Shown one piece after another: positions 17,475 to 25,164 of a stretch of DNA of 32,462 nucleotides (positions are counted from its first letter, which is position 1; every line of letters starts with the position of its first letter). The stretch comes from an uncultured bacterium (GTDB taxonomy: Bacteria; Electryoneota; Electryoneia; Electryoneales; Electryoneaceae), in contig CAJVXH010000020.1 in NCBI GenBank assembly GCA_913009835.1, positions 1 to 32,462 on the forward strand, in the 5' to 3' direction. Made by a program: the position numbers and the translations under genes. A model generated the notes under the pieces. The model searched no databases, was not told the origin of the DNA, and saw only the letters and a list, made by a program, of their open reading frames with translations.

Positions 17475-18787
17475 TTGTTCCCCCTCAGTCTTAATATTGT
17501 CCGGCTGCGATTTGCTGCTTTTTCGACTCCTTCTTCTGGTGTACGGCGACTGTGGACGCAAACAGCGTCGAATTGCATCGCGATGGCATCAAAAACTTCC
17601 TGCAGGACAGGATTCTGATCAAAACCTCTGGTATTGGGAATCTGTTCAGCGAACTGAACCATGCGCGGATTTTGCGAGAAGAATTCTGTGTATAAGCTGT
17701 CACTCAACAGATCTCTGCGAAGGGGAAGCTGGCTGGTTATCTCGAGTAGTCTGAGATCAGCCGAACGCGAGGTGTAGAAATCGACAAAAGCCCAAGCAGC
17801 ATCCGGGTGGTCAGTTGTCGAGAATATCCCGATGCTCTTGGGATCGCCGAAGGTAAACTTCGGACCTACGTAATCGTCCGGGACAGGGATTGGTCCGTAT
17901 TCATATTCGAAATTATCACCTTTGAAGCGTTCGGTGTAAGCAATATTCCATGGTCCTGTGATTCGGCTGGCGAATTTTTCACCTACCACGAAAGGGTCGC
18001 CTACAGGAAGAGAACGACTGAACCAATTCCTTTCAAAGCCATTTTGAAAGAATCGGAAAACGCGTTCCGTCTCAAGTCTGTCGAAATTAACCTCGGTCCC
18101 ATTCAACAACGTTTCCCCACCGGTAGATGCGATGAAGAACGGATAAAAATCGAATAGTCGTTGTCGCCATTCAGAGATCGGATTGAAAAGAGTCATTCTT
18201 CTATCAATGGCACCGTCCCCATCCAAATCAACGGTGACTTTGTCTGCCGCTATTGCAAACTCGGACCAAGTTTGCGGCAGAGAATCTACCCCTGCATCAT
18301 GCAACATGGTGGTGTTGTATTGAATGAGGATTGGGTTGCCCTTCCACGGGATTTGATAGAGCAGACCGTCATTATCGATGAAGGTTGCAAGTACTTCTTC
18401 CGGTACCCTTGCTTCAATGGCTTGTCGAGCACCGTTTATGGAATCCAAGGGGAGCAATGAACCAGCATCTGCCAGAAGGGGGGCAATGATTGGTGGGATG
18501 TTTGTGCAGATATCCGGTGCTGTACCACCAGCGGCCGCAATGATCAGAACTTCTTCGCCGGATCGCCCCTCGGGTATGGGTTGAAGTGTGACAAACGTGT
18601 CAGGATGAGCGAGGTTCCATTCCGTCACCAAGGCTCGTGCATGTTCCATTTCTGGCGGATTGGTTGACGACCAGAGCAAAAGCTGAACTCCATCACTTTC
18701 CTGTGATCGAGTACAACTCAGTAGCACCAACCCGATACTTGCCAGTATCAGGCATGTGCTCACAGCTATTGCTCTTTGACGTACCAT
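17471..18787 (-). CDS. Extracellular sugar-binding lipoprotein of an ABC importer
   Basis: This 438-residue family 1 solute-binding protein delivers sugar to the two permeases encoded downstream. The lipobox is LVLLSC, cleaved before the cysteine, followed by a short Ser/Gln/Glu linker. Fold landmarks include LLLWSSTNPPEMEHARALVTEW, APDICTNIPP and 'MTGPWNI'-like ITGPWNIAYTERF near residue 265, as in maltose- and multiple-sugar-binding proteins. Start: ATG with GAGGGGG six bases upstream; a TTG directly before it is less likely. The 118-nt gap to the GH130 gene upstream could hold a promoter, but I see none with good boxes. The ligand is unknown; the GH130 neighbours point to a beta-mannoside oligosaccharide. 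Confidence 0.93.
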   Translation of the reverse strand: MVRQRAIAVSTCLILASIGLVLLSCTRSQESDGVQLLLWSSTNPPEMEHARALVTEWNLAHPDTFVTLQPIPEGRSGEEVLIIAAAGGTAPDICTNIPPIIAPLLADAGSLLPLDSINGARQAIEARVPEEVLATFIDNDGLLYQIPWKGNPILIQYNTTMLHDAGVDSLPQTWSEFAIAADKVTVDLDGDGAIDRRMTLFNPISEWRQRLFDFYPFFIASTGGETLLNGTEVNFDRLETERVFRFFQNGFERNWFSRSLPVGDPFVVGEKFASRITGPWNIAYTERFKGDNFEYEYGPIPVPDDYVGPKFTFGDPKSIGIFSTTDHPDAAWAFVDFYTSRSADLRLLEITSQLPLRRDLLSDSLYTEFFSQNPRMVQFAEQIPNTRGFDQNPVLQEVFDAIAMQFDAVCVHSRRTPEEGVEKAANRSRTILRLRGNK

Positions 18788-18905
18788 CAACGTCCCCCTC
18801 TAAAGGCGCCTGTACGCTTCCAGCCTCAAATCCCACCTGGATCGTGGGTCGATAATCATCCAAACCTTTGTTTCTTTACCAATACCAATTCACTCAAGAC
18901 AGCTT

Positions 18906-19949
18906 CTATCGTTTGACGGCCGCATCAGTTTTCAGGTAGTCCAGCAGAGAATCCAGCATTACGCTTACCACCCCAATGACCCGGTCAGCTCCGCCGTAAA
19001 ACATGTCCAGTCGTCCATCACGCAATACGACCCCTTCAGGGAAAACGACGTTGTCAACGTCCCCCTTCAATTCCCATTCCTCGACAGGCTCAAACAACGG
19101 TTCCGGGGAATGGCCGATCACGATCGAAGGGTCTTCCAGGTCAAGCAATGCTGCACCTGCTCGATAGGAACGCACGCCGTATTTTTCATCGCCCACATTC
19201 ACACCGTGAATAATCAACAACCAGCCTTCTGGCGTTTCAATCGGCGCCGGACCTAGACCCATGTGACTGGACTGCCAGGGGAAATCACGCTCCAGCAATA
19301 CATATTTATCCATGTTTCGGATGTAATCTTCCCAGAATTCCTGATCTCCAAGCTGTTCCATACTGTCTGTATAGACCAACTGCATGTCAGGGCGCAGCCG
19401 GTGGATAGCCGCGATTTTGCCATTGATGCGACGGGGGAAAATGCAGAAATCTTTCTCCCACAAGAGCTGCTTGGGATCATCCAGAGCCCAGTAATCAGCG
19501 TATTTGCGAAGAGATGGTTTGTCCTTTATCAGGTTGATTGCGTCTTCATTGGTGAACAGAGGTCCGATCCGAAACGCATCTTCCCAGTTGGTGGGGCTGT
19601 TGCCATGTGCAAGAGCGGTCGTTGCGTTGAAGCCATCAAAGGCGGTATGAAACATCCAGTATTTGCCTTCAAACTTGATAACTCGAGGATCTTCCACTCC
19701 AAACTTGTCCCACTCATAGCGTGGTTCATAAATGGGATTCGGGGCTCGATGGGCAACGACAGGTGTATCACCTTTGTACTGTATCACTGCATGCCCAACT
19801 GTTGACAGCCAATCAGGGTTGACCGCCCGGTAATGCATATGGTAACCGTCCGGCTCTTCAATCATGCTTGGATTGAGAACCGCCCGTCTTTCCCACAGAC
19901 CTTCACCAGGCTCCATGAAGAGTCGGCGATTGAATAGTTCAGGTTTCAT
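18906..19949 (-). CDS. GH130-family beta-mannoside phosphorylase or hydrolase (1)
   Basis: This 347-residue cytoplasmic enzyme (no signal peptide) has the five-bladed propeller landmarks of glycoside hydrolase family 130: NPSMIE, FGVEDPRVIKFEGKYWM, AAIHRLRP, GLGPAPIETPEGWLLIIHGV, NVVFPEGVV and DMFYGGADRVIGV. Family members mostly split beta-mannosides with phosphate, giving mannose 1-phosphate; some are beta-1,2-mannosidases. The linkage cannot be read here. The start at MKPELFNRR overlaps the end of the LacI gene by 11 nt in another frame, so the two are translationally linked. It is only distantly similar to the second GH130 at 23414, which implies different linkages or chain lengths. Confidence 0.88.
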   Translation of the reverse strand: MKPELFNRRLFMEPGEGLWERRAVLNPSMIEEPDGYHMHYRAVNPDWLSTVGHAVIQYKGDTPVVAHRAPNPIYEPRYEWDKFGVEDPRVIKFEGKYWMFHTAFDGFNATTALAHGNSPTNWEDAFRIGPLFTNEDAINLIKDKPSLRKYADYWALDDPKQLLWEKDFCIFPRRINGKIAAIHRLRPDMQLVYTDSMEQLGDQEFWEDYIRNMDKYVLLERDFPWQSSHMGLGPAPIETPEGWLLIIHGVNVGDEKYGVRSYRAGAALLDLEDPSIVIGHSPEPLFEPVEEWELKGDVDNVVFPEGVVLRDGRLDMFYGGADRVIGVVSVMLDSLLDYLKTDAAVKR

Positions 19950-20985
19950 TGACCGTGTATCCCGTCTGTTGTGTAACGATGGAGCTGTTGCGATGGACAA
20001 GTTCGATCCCAATTCTGGACGTCACAGGTTTTCTGTGAGGCTGATTGATCATATCAGTTATTGTTTGAACCGCTGCAGCACCCAGATCTTCTTTGAACAC
20101 ACGGACAGTGCTTAGCGAAGGCTGAACCAGGTTGGCAGGTACGACATCGTCAAACCCCACCAGCGCCAGATCTTCTGGAATTCTAACTCCGGTTTCTTGT
20201 GCTGCACGCATTATTCCAAGCGCAAATGCGTCATTGAAACACACAATCGCTCTGGGATGACTGGGCTTCTCCCATAGACGGTGAAATACTGTGGTTCCGT
20301 TCGCAGAGCGGGTATCCGTTTCCTGGTGATCAACCCATTCTTCAACAACAGGAATTCCGGCTCCCGTCATCGCTTTCATGAATCCTGCAAATCGTTCGCG
20401 CCCACTCGGGTGACCATCGGATGCTCCAACATATCCGATGTCCCGAATTCCCTGATCAATGAAGTGCTGTGTGGCAAGCTTAGTTCCCCGCCTGTTCTCA
20501 ATCAGGACGCGCGAAACATTAAGGTCTTCATCTCCAAAGTCAACGAGTACCATCGGCAATTTGTAATTCATAACATCATGTATTACCCGGTTTGGCACAC
20601 TGCCAGCGATGATGATCCCGTCTACGTTATGTTCGAGCAGAAATCGAGGAAGGTCGTTCTTCGCGGAATATTTTTCAGGAACAGTGGACAATAACACATA
20701 AAGATCATGCTGCCGGGCTTGCAGTTCAGCCCCTAGAAAAATGCGAGTGTAGAACGGCTCTGCGTGGTTGAAATGCCGGTCATGAATGATGAAGCCAATG
20801 TTGCCAGAGATTTGTTGGGTAAGGTTACGGGCAATGCGACGAGGGGTGTACTCCAGATCACGGATAGCTTTTTGAACACGGGCAAACGTATCCGGATGCA
20901 CATATCCCTTCCGATTCAGGACTGCGGAAACGGTAGATTGGGCAACTTTCGCCCTTATGGCAACATCACGGATTGTTGGTGCCAT
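19939..20985 (-). CDS. LacI-family transcriptional regulator
   Basis: This 348-residue repressor has an N-terminal DNA-binding domain (TIRDVAIRAKVAQSTVSAVLNRKGYVHPDT) with the hinge helix region YTPRRIARNL, followed by a periplasmic-binding-like sensor domain (NIGFIIHD..., VDGIIIAGSVPN, IGYVGASDGHPSGRERFAGF, AIVCFNDAFALGIMRAA, LALVGFDDVVPANLVQPSLSTV). It most likely senses a sugar product of the locus. It lies divergent to the 21915-24358 pair. Two near-identical palindromes (21100-21113 and 21805-21818) are its probable operators, the first placed for autoregulation. The ribosome site before its ATG is weak (GAGACGAGA), and a short leader ORF ends 15 nt upstream. Confidence 0.93.
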   Translation of the reverse strand: MAPTIRDVAIRAKVAQSTVSAVLNRKGYVHPDTFARVQKAIRDLEYTPRRIARNLTQQISGNIGFIIHDRHFNHAEPFYTRIFLGAELQARQHDLYVLLSTVPEKYSAKNDLPRFLLEHNVDGIIIAGSVPNRVIHDVMNYKLPMVLVDFGDEDLNVSRVLIENRRGTKLATQHFIDQGIRDIGYVGASDGHPSGRERFAGFMKAMTGAGIPVVEEWVDHQETDTRSANGTTVFHRLWEKPSHPRAIVCFNDAFALGIMRAAQETGVRIPEDLALVGFDDVVPANLVQPSLSTVRVFKEDLGAAAVQTITDMINQPHRKPVTSRIGIELVHRNSSIVTQQTGYTVNET

Positions 20986-21000
20986 TCTCGTCTCGTTACT

Positions 21001-21075
21001 TTAAACAGCATGCAACAACTTGAACGAGCGGGGAAAGCAGAGGTCCACGTGGGAAATCCAGCTGGCTATCATCAT
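21001..21075 (-). CDS. Possible 24-residue leader peptide upstream of the LacI gene
   Basis: A very good ribosome site (GGGGGAGGGAG) precedes an ATG-ATG pair by 2-5 nt on the minus strand. The frame encodes MMIASWISHVDLCFPRSFKL followed by LHAV and a TAA, 15 nt before the LacI ATG. The strong site here contrasts with the poor one of LacI, which suggests translational coupling or an upstream control ORF. No homologue is recognised and it could be chance. Confidence 0.35.
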   Translation of the reverse strand: MMIASWISHVDLCFPRSFKLLHAV

Positions 21076-21099
21076 GACTCCCTCCCCCACCGGTGAATG

Positions 21100-21113
21100 T
21101 CGAACCGGTTCGA
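21100..21113. promoter_or_regulatory. Candidate LacI-family operator O1
   Basis: TCGAACCGGTTCGA is a perfect 14-bp palindrome with a central CG, as expected for LacI-family operators. It sits directly downstream of the predicted -10 box of the LacI promoter, around the likely transcription start, where binding would block transcription. A copy with one mismatch lies at 21805-21818. Confidence 0.65.
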
Positions 21114-21117
21114 TATA

Positions 21118-21146
21118 AGTATAGTGTCAAGTTCTTGATAGCGCAA
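21118..21146 (-). promoter_or_regulatory. Predicted sigma-70-type promoter of the LacI gene
   Basis: On the minus strand TTGCGC (21146-21141) is followed after 17 nt by TATACT (21123-21118). An overlapping TTGACA is present but has no -10 at the right distance. The expected start lies inside or next to operator O1. Confidence 0.5.
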
Positions 21147-21323
21147 GAGAAAGTTTGGAAAGAATAAGTATTTGGAATTACTTCGACAGGACACACTCTC
21201 GTACGATATAACACTATCGGACGGAATCCTATATTATCACATAAGATACTGTGAACAGTGACCTTAATGGCTATGAATTATCCGTTGCTCACTGGATTGA
21301 ACGAGTGGCGATTTCTGCAATTC

Positions 21324-21821
21324 TCACTGCCTCCACTCCTGCTTCCAGAGGGACCCGAAGTTCACGTTCACGGTCGCGACAACTTTCATTACATCGAGTA
21401 GAGATATACGTACACAGTCCGCATACACCGTCTCTTTGTCCTTTTCCATCCTGAAGCTGCCGAAAACCTCAGGTGTTGCTGGGCGCTGAACACCCGTTGC
21501 GCGAAACGTTTGCGATTGCCCTTCACAGAGTTCGATTAATCGACAATTCGGTAAACTCCGAAGAACGGTGAGAGACGCTGGATCCACGAGTGCATGAACA
21601 TCGGCCGATAGCGGAATCCAACCATGCATTCTGAGGCGAAGTGTGTCAAAAGAAAGACTGATATGAGTTTCCTCGAACGATTTCAGTCCTGAGAACTGGT
21701 GAAAATGGGTGGCGATCAGGCCGTCATCATATTCCACTGTTGCCAGGACGCGATCACGGTATACATTAAGAACCCAACCGCAAAAGCTCTGTGGATCAAG
21801 AGTCTCGAACCGATTCGACAT
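21324..21821 (-). CDS. Hypothetical protein, 165 residues
   Basis: I do not recognise this family. The frame starts at ATG (MSNRFETLD) and ends KQEWRQ. Codon composition looks coding (many GNC/GNT codons such as GAT GAC GGC), while the opposite strand reads as Ser/Arg-rich shadow. No signal peptide or membrane segment is present. The sequence has beta-rich character (FCGWVLNVYRDRVLATVEYDDGLIATHF). There is no clear ribosome site, and its first codons overlap candidate operator O2. It could therefore be a LacI-controlled gene or, less likely, a chance ORF in a regulatory gap. Confidence 0.5.
   Translation of the reverse strand: MSNRFETLDPQSFCGWVLNVYRDRVLATVEYDDGLIATHFHQFSGLKSFEETHISLSFDTLRLRMHGWIPLSADVHALVDPASLTVLRSLPNCRLIELCEGQSQTFRATGVQRPATPEVFGSFRMEKDKETVYADCVRISLLDVMKVVATVNVNFGSLWKQEWRQ
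21805..21818. promoter_or_regulatory. Candidate LacI-family operator O2
   Basis: TCGAACCGATTCGA matches O1 at 13 of 14 positions, with one break in symmetry. It lies 97 nt before the start of the plus-strand lipoprotein/GH130 pair and at the start of the minus-strand hypothetical gene. It could serve either unit, or form a repression loop with O1 about 705 bp away. Confidence 0.6.
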
Positions 21822-21914
21822 ATTCGTAATAATCAATTACATTGCTGGTATCTGGATTCATGGACAGCTATTTTGCGTATCAGGAAAGAGCTGTCATCAA
21901 GAGAGGGTAGTGAG

Positions 21915-23384
21915 ATGATTAAGGAGAGTCTGACACCTGGACCTGGTACGATCAACCTCGTTCGACCCATCTCAATCATCAAACCTTTCATTTTCGCATT
22001 TGTGTTTGCCAGCCTCTTCAGCCCTATCCTGTTGAGCTGTCAATCCTCATCTCCACCTGGCGAATCCTGGCTCGCTATTGTTGGAACAGACACGATAACG
22101 GTCAACCAGTATAGCTTGCGTTACGAAACAGCCCCACATACAGGTTTCGCTGAAACGGCCCGCATAGACTTCCTCGATGCCCTCATCATAGAATCCCTGT
22201 TCGCTCAGGATGCAGCGACAATGTCTGATCAATATCAGGATTATCTCGAGCAACTCGTGGCAGAGGCGCGGGTAGAAGCGTACCTGACTGATCAGATCGA
22301 ACTTCGGGTGGCGATACCTGATGAAGCGGTTCGCCAGCATTTCATCTATTCGTTGCGCACACTTACCGTTGATGCGTGGGCATCTGAAGATTCAGCAACA
22401 GCGGTTGAAATTTTCGGTCTCTGTGGAGATGGGAGTGAGTTTAAGCAGGTGGGGAAACGTATTGCTGGAACTGCATATCTGTTCGCAGAGATGACAGTTC
22501 AGTGGAATTCTACAGATCCAATTCTTGAGGCTGTGTTGTATGAGCTGGTACCGGGCGAGGTGAGTAGGCCTGTATATGTGGATGGTTTCTGGTGGGTTGC
22601 ACGGTTAGAACGCTATGAACAAACTCGTATTCCCAGTGATCAGGCCTACATTGAGTTAGCCCCGTGGATTCGTGATGCGCTGGAAGCACGGTCAGCTCGC
22701 GATGAGCAGAACCAGATTCTCGCGGACGCCATGCGTGGACACACCATGGACGTTGACCCAGTCGGCTGGCATTGGCTTGTTGATCAATTGTATCCTGAAC
22801 TCGATGAGCCGCAGGATCCACGTTTGGGAATACCATTTACCATGTTCCCTGAGACTGCTGTCGAAAGTATAAATAACGCATCTGCTGACCCACTGGTTGA
22901 GATTCAGGGACCAACGTTGACTTCAACATGGTCCAGGTCTGACTTGGTTGAGCGCCTGCGTGTGGCACCTCGACCACTTCCAAGAGAAATTGATGTCGAC
23001 CACTTCCAGCGAAAGCTTTTCGATCATGTACGCTGGTTGGTCGAATTCGCAGTATTGGATCAGTTAGCTAAAAACTCTGGCTATGGCGATCACGCTCGTG
23101 TCCGTCGCGATGTCAACATTTGGCAGACACATTTGCAGGCTCGATATAACCTGAACCATATCCTCGCAAACATGGTGTCGGACTCAGCTTCAGCAGACAA
23201 AATGATGCTGACGTATATCAAAGAGGTAGCTGATCGTGAGGGAGTATTGATCAACCTGGATCTACTGAACAATCTTGAGTTGATCGATGTACCCGTGATG
23301 GTTCGAAAACGTCATTTCCCGAACCGGCCGGCAACCCCACTACCAGTGGGTTATCCCTGGGCTGGTGAGATTAACTTCCAATAG
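21915..23384 (+). CDS. SurA/PpiC-like lipoprotein (peptidyl-prolyl isomerase-type chaperone)
   Basis: This is a protein of 489 residues. The start MIKESLTPG is preceded by GAGGGTAGTGAG, and the hydrophobic stretch ends in the lipobox SPILLSC. The mature N-terminus 'SWLAIVGTDTITVNQYSLRYE' and helices 'QYQDYLEQLVAEARVEAYLTDQIELRVAIPDEAVRQHF' match the SurA_N-like layout. The middle 'ELVPGEVSRPVYVDGFWWVARLERYEQ' is the parvulin-type PpiC signature region. The family assists folding of exported proteins. An in-frame extension to 21699 would place the signal peptide internally, so it is rejected. It is unusual beside a sugar enzyme and suggests a dedicated chaperone for the locus's large outer-membrane or secreted proteins. 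The next gene starts 29 nt after its stop. Confidence 0.75.
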   Translation: MIKESLTPGPGTINLVRPISIIKPFIFAFVFASLFSPILLSCQSSSPPGESWLAIVGTDTITVNQYSLRYETAPHTGFAETARIDFLDALIIESLFAQDAATMSDQYQDYLEQLVAEARVEAYLTDQIELRVAIPDEAVRQHFIYSLRTLTVDAWASEDSATAVEIFGLCGDGSEFKQVGKRIAGTAYLFAEMTVQWNSTDPILEAVLYELVPGEVSRPVYVDGFWWVARLERYEQTRIPSDQAYIELAPWIRDALEARSARDEQNQILADAMRGHTMDVDPVGWHWLVDQLYPELDEPQDPRLGIPFTMFPETAVESINNASADPLVEIQGPTLTSTWSRSDLVERLRVAPRPLPREIDVDHFQRKLFDHVRWLVEFAVLDQLAKNSGYGDHARVRRDVNIWQTHLQARYNLNHILANMVSDSASADKMMLTYIKEVADREGVLINLDLLNNLELIDVPVMVRKRHFPNRPATPLPVGYPWAGEINFQ

Positions 23385-23413
23385 CTGATAGACCCGGACA
23401 CATGAGGCTCAAA

Positions 23414-24358
23414 ATGAATTCACCCATGGATCCAATTGTCAGACGGTATGCGGGCAATCCAATTCTGACGAAAGCGGACATTCCCTATCCGGTTGAGACC
23501 GTTCACAACGCTGGCATGGTGAAGCACGATGGACACACCATCATGTTATTTCGGTCACACTTGCGGACGGGTAGATCGATCATCGGAATAGCGGAGAGTG
23601 AGGACGGCTACAAATTCAACGTACGCCCGGAACCGTTCATAACTCCCAGCAACGATGGGCAATTTGCTGAATACGAAGAGTTCGGAGTTGAAGATCCTCG
23701 AATCTGTAAGATCGGTGACGACTACCTGATAGCCTACAGTGCTTATTCGCGACACGGCGTAAGAATTGCGTTGGCGCGTACCCAGGATTTTCAAGCCATC
23801 GAACGAGTTTCGTTGATCACCCAGGCAGACTATCGGAACGTTGTAATATTCCCCGAGAAAATTGGCGGGAGATATGCCCGTCTTGATCGTCCTCACTCAA
23901 AAATATCCCCTTGGGCGATCTGGATATCCTACTCGCCCGATCTCATTCATTGGGGTGATTCGGAAGTAGTGATCAAACCCGTTCCCTACCACTGGGATGA
24001 GATGAAAATCGGGCCCGGTGCAACTCCAATACGTACAGATCAAGGTTGGCTGAACATATATCATGGGGTCTTCGAGACGATGGATGGGGCGGTGTATCGC
24101 CTTGGTGTTGCCCTGCATGATCTGGAAAATCCAGCCAAAGTGATCGGAATTGCGGACGAGTGGATTCTGCAGCCGGAAGACCCGTGGGAAGTTACCGGAT
24201 ATGTTCACAATGTGGTGTTCAGTTGCGGCGCGATCCCTGAACCGGACGGATCATTGAAGCTGTACTGGGGTGGTGCGGATACGGTGATGTGTGTGGGCAC
24301 GGCGCAGATTGACGATCTGGTCAACCTTTGTCTGACGAAACCACGTAGTTCTCAATAG
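23414..24358 (+). CDS. GH130-family beta-mannoside phosphorylase (2)
   Basis: This 314-residue cytoplasmic enzyme has strong GH130 landmarks: RYAGNPILTKADIPYPVETVHNAG, FGVEDPRICKIGDDYLIAYSAYS, NVVIFPEKIGGRYARLDRP, KIGPGATPIRTDQGWLNIYHGV, VHNVVFSCG and LYWGGADTVMCVGTA. The ARLDRP and YHGV segments contain the Arg and His positions used by family phosphorylases to bind phosphate, which favours a phosphorylase giving mannose 1-phosphate. The start at MNSPMDPIV is set by GAGG 6-7 nt upstream; ATG at 23402 is the alternative. It is co-transcribed with the PpiC-like lipoprotein and divergent from the LacI/GH130-1 unit. Confidence 0.92.
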   Translation: MNSPMDPIVRRYAGNPILTKADIPYPVETVHNAGMVKHDGHTIMLFRSHLRTGRSIIGIAESEDGYKFNVRPEPFITPSNDGQFAEYEEFGVEDPRICKIGDDYLIAYSAYSRHGVRIALARTQDFQAIERVSLITQADYRNVVIFPEKIGGRYARLDRPHSKISPWAIWISYSPDLIHWGDSEVVIKPVPYHWDEMKIGPGATPIRTDQGWLNIYHGVFETMDGAVYRLGVALHDLENPAKVIGIADEWILQPEDPWEVTGYVHNVVFSCGAIPEPDGSLKLYWGGADTVMCVGTAQIDDLVNLCLTKPRSSQ

Positions 24359-24414
24359 TAGGTCGGTGCGATCGTTCAGCTTGATCTTGCTATGGTTAGA
24401 AACTTGTCTATTGC

Positions 24415-25026
24415 GTGTTGAAGCCACACGTCTCCTTGTGTGGATCCAACCGGATTGAAGAAATCAACCCTTTCGTGCGCAACGATTTTCTAGTGATTCA
24501 AGACGTATGTGATGCTGGCACCATTGTATCAATTGCTCTTCGCGTTGGTCATGTTCTGGAAGACATCGTGCTGGACGAAGTGCACACCTTGGAGGAGCTG
24601 GTTGTTGAATCAAAGCTGCCAGGTACTGAGAGAAAGAGCTATGGAATGCTGTATTGGATTCGTGCAGGGCGTAATGGTGCTTTCAGCATGAAGGCGAAGG
24701 TGGTGAAGGACGGTACGGGACGAGACAGTAAGATTGAAAAGTTGTGGACACATATTAAGGATAATCCGCTTCGTGGATATCTAGCCAGAAAAGCTCGCGC
24801 AAAAATCCCTGGAATTGATGATGTGGGTTTCAATGATTATCCAGATGTTATGGACACAGAAACAGCAGCTCGCTATCCTGGCAGATCCTGATCATGGCTG
24901 TATGGCAAAGCCCACGATGGCGTGGTTCCACGTACACCCGATAAGCAATTCCGACGCGAAGACTCGGACGAATATCAGCAAAGAGAAGCAAAGATTAAAG
25001 TGAAGAAGGGGAAGCTGCGCCGGTAA
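24415..25026 (+). pseudogene. Broken HTH_17 (excisionase/MerR-like) DNA-binding gene with in-frame TGA
   Basis: An open frame (GTG start, 158 residues) stops at TGA 24889-24891. The same frame then continues for 44 more sense codons to TAA at 25024-25026. Across the stop the reading is MDTETAARYPGRS-stop-SWLYGKAHDGVVPRTP...FRREDSDEYQQREAKIKVKKGKLRR. This is the pattern of the HTH_17/excisionase helix-turn-helix ('AA..LG.S.S.LY....G.VP......RF...DLDE'). CGA (Arg) to TGA is the simplest cause. The N-terminal about 145 residues are not recognised. No integrase follows, so the module looks decayed. Sequencing or assembly error is the alternative. Confidence 0.6.
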
Positions 25027-25027
25027 G

Positions 25028-25147
25028 ATGTGCCAGATATGTGCCAAGAGGCCTGTCAAACTTTGGTATAATCTGATAGAATCTGGAATCCGGGAGGATC
25101 GTGTTGCTGACGTAAATGTCCTAATAGATGAGAGATGTGTCAGATGA
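25028..25147 (+). other. Small ORF of 39 codons after the broken HTH gene
   Basis: The frame reads MCQICAKRPVKLWYNLIESG and continues to ERCVR before TGA. It has a CxxC near the start and begins one base after the TAA of the broken HTH gene. Its first 17 nt form one copy of a direct repeat. It could be a remnant of the lost mobile module or chance; no family is recognised. Confidence 0.2.
25064..25072 (+). promoter_or_regulatory. Extended -10 element (TGGTATAAT)
   Basis: A consensus TATAAT preceded by TG at the extended -10 position. No good -35 is seen upstream. It could drive the first Rrf2 gene about 270 nt downstream through a long leader. Confidence 0.3.
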
Positions 25148-25164
25148 CATCAGTTTCGTGAAAC
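25138..25164. promoter_or_regulatory. Two adjacent short palindromes
   Basis: TGTCA-GA-TGACA (25138-25149) and GTTTC-GT-GAAAC (25153-25164) stand 15 bp apart centre to centre, between the extended -10 and the first Rrf2 gene. They are possible regulator sites; no known consensus is matched. Confidence 0.25.

Noticed and set aside
18788-18905. Promoter or LacI operator ahead of the solute-binding protein gene
   Set aside because: No copy of the 14-bp palindrome and no convincing -35/-10 pair. The gap has only a weak CCCAC...GTGGG stem.
21699-21914. N-terminal extension of the PpiC-like lipoprotein frame
   Set aside because: It would place the lipoprotein signal about 75 residues inside the protein. 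A good ribosome site precedes the ATG at 21915.
24889-24891. TGA as selenocysteine or recoded tryptophan codon
   Set aside because: The HTH pattern has a polar residue such as Arg here, no SECIS-like stem was evident after it, and other genes in the window end normally at TGA.
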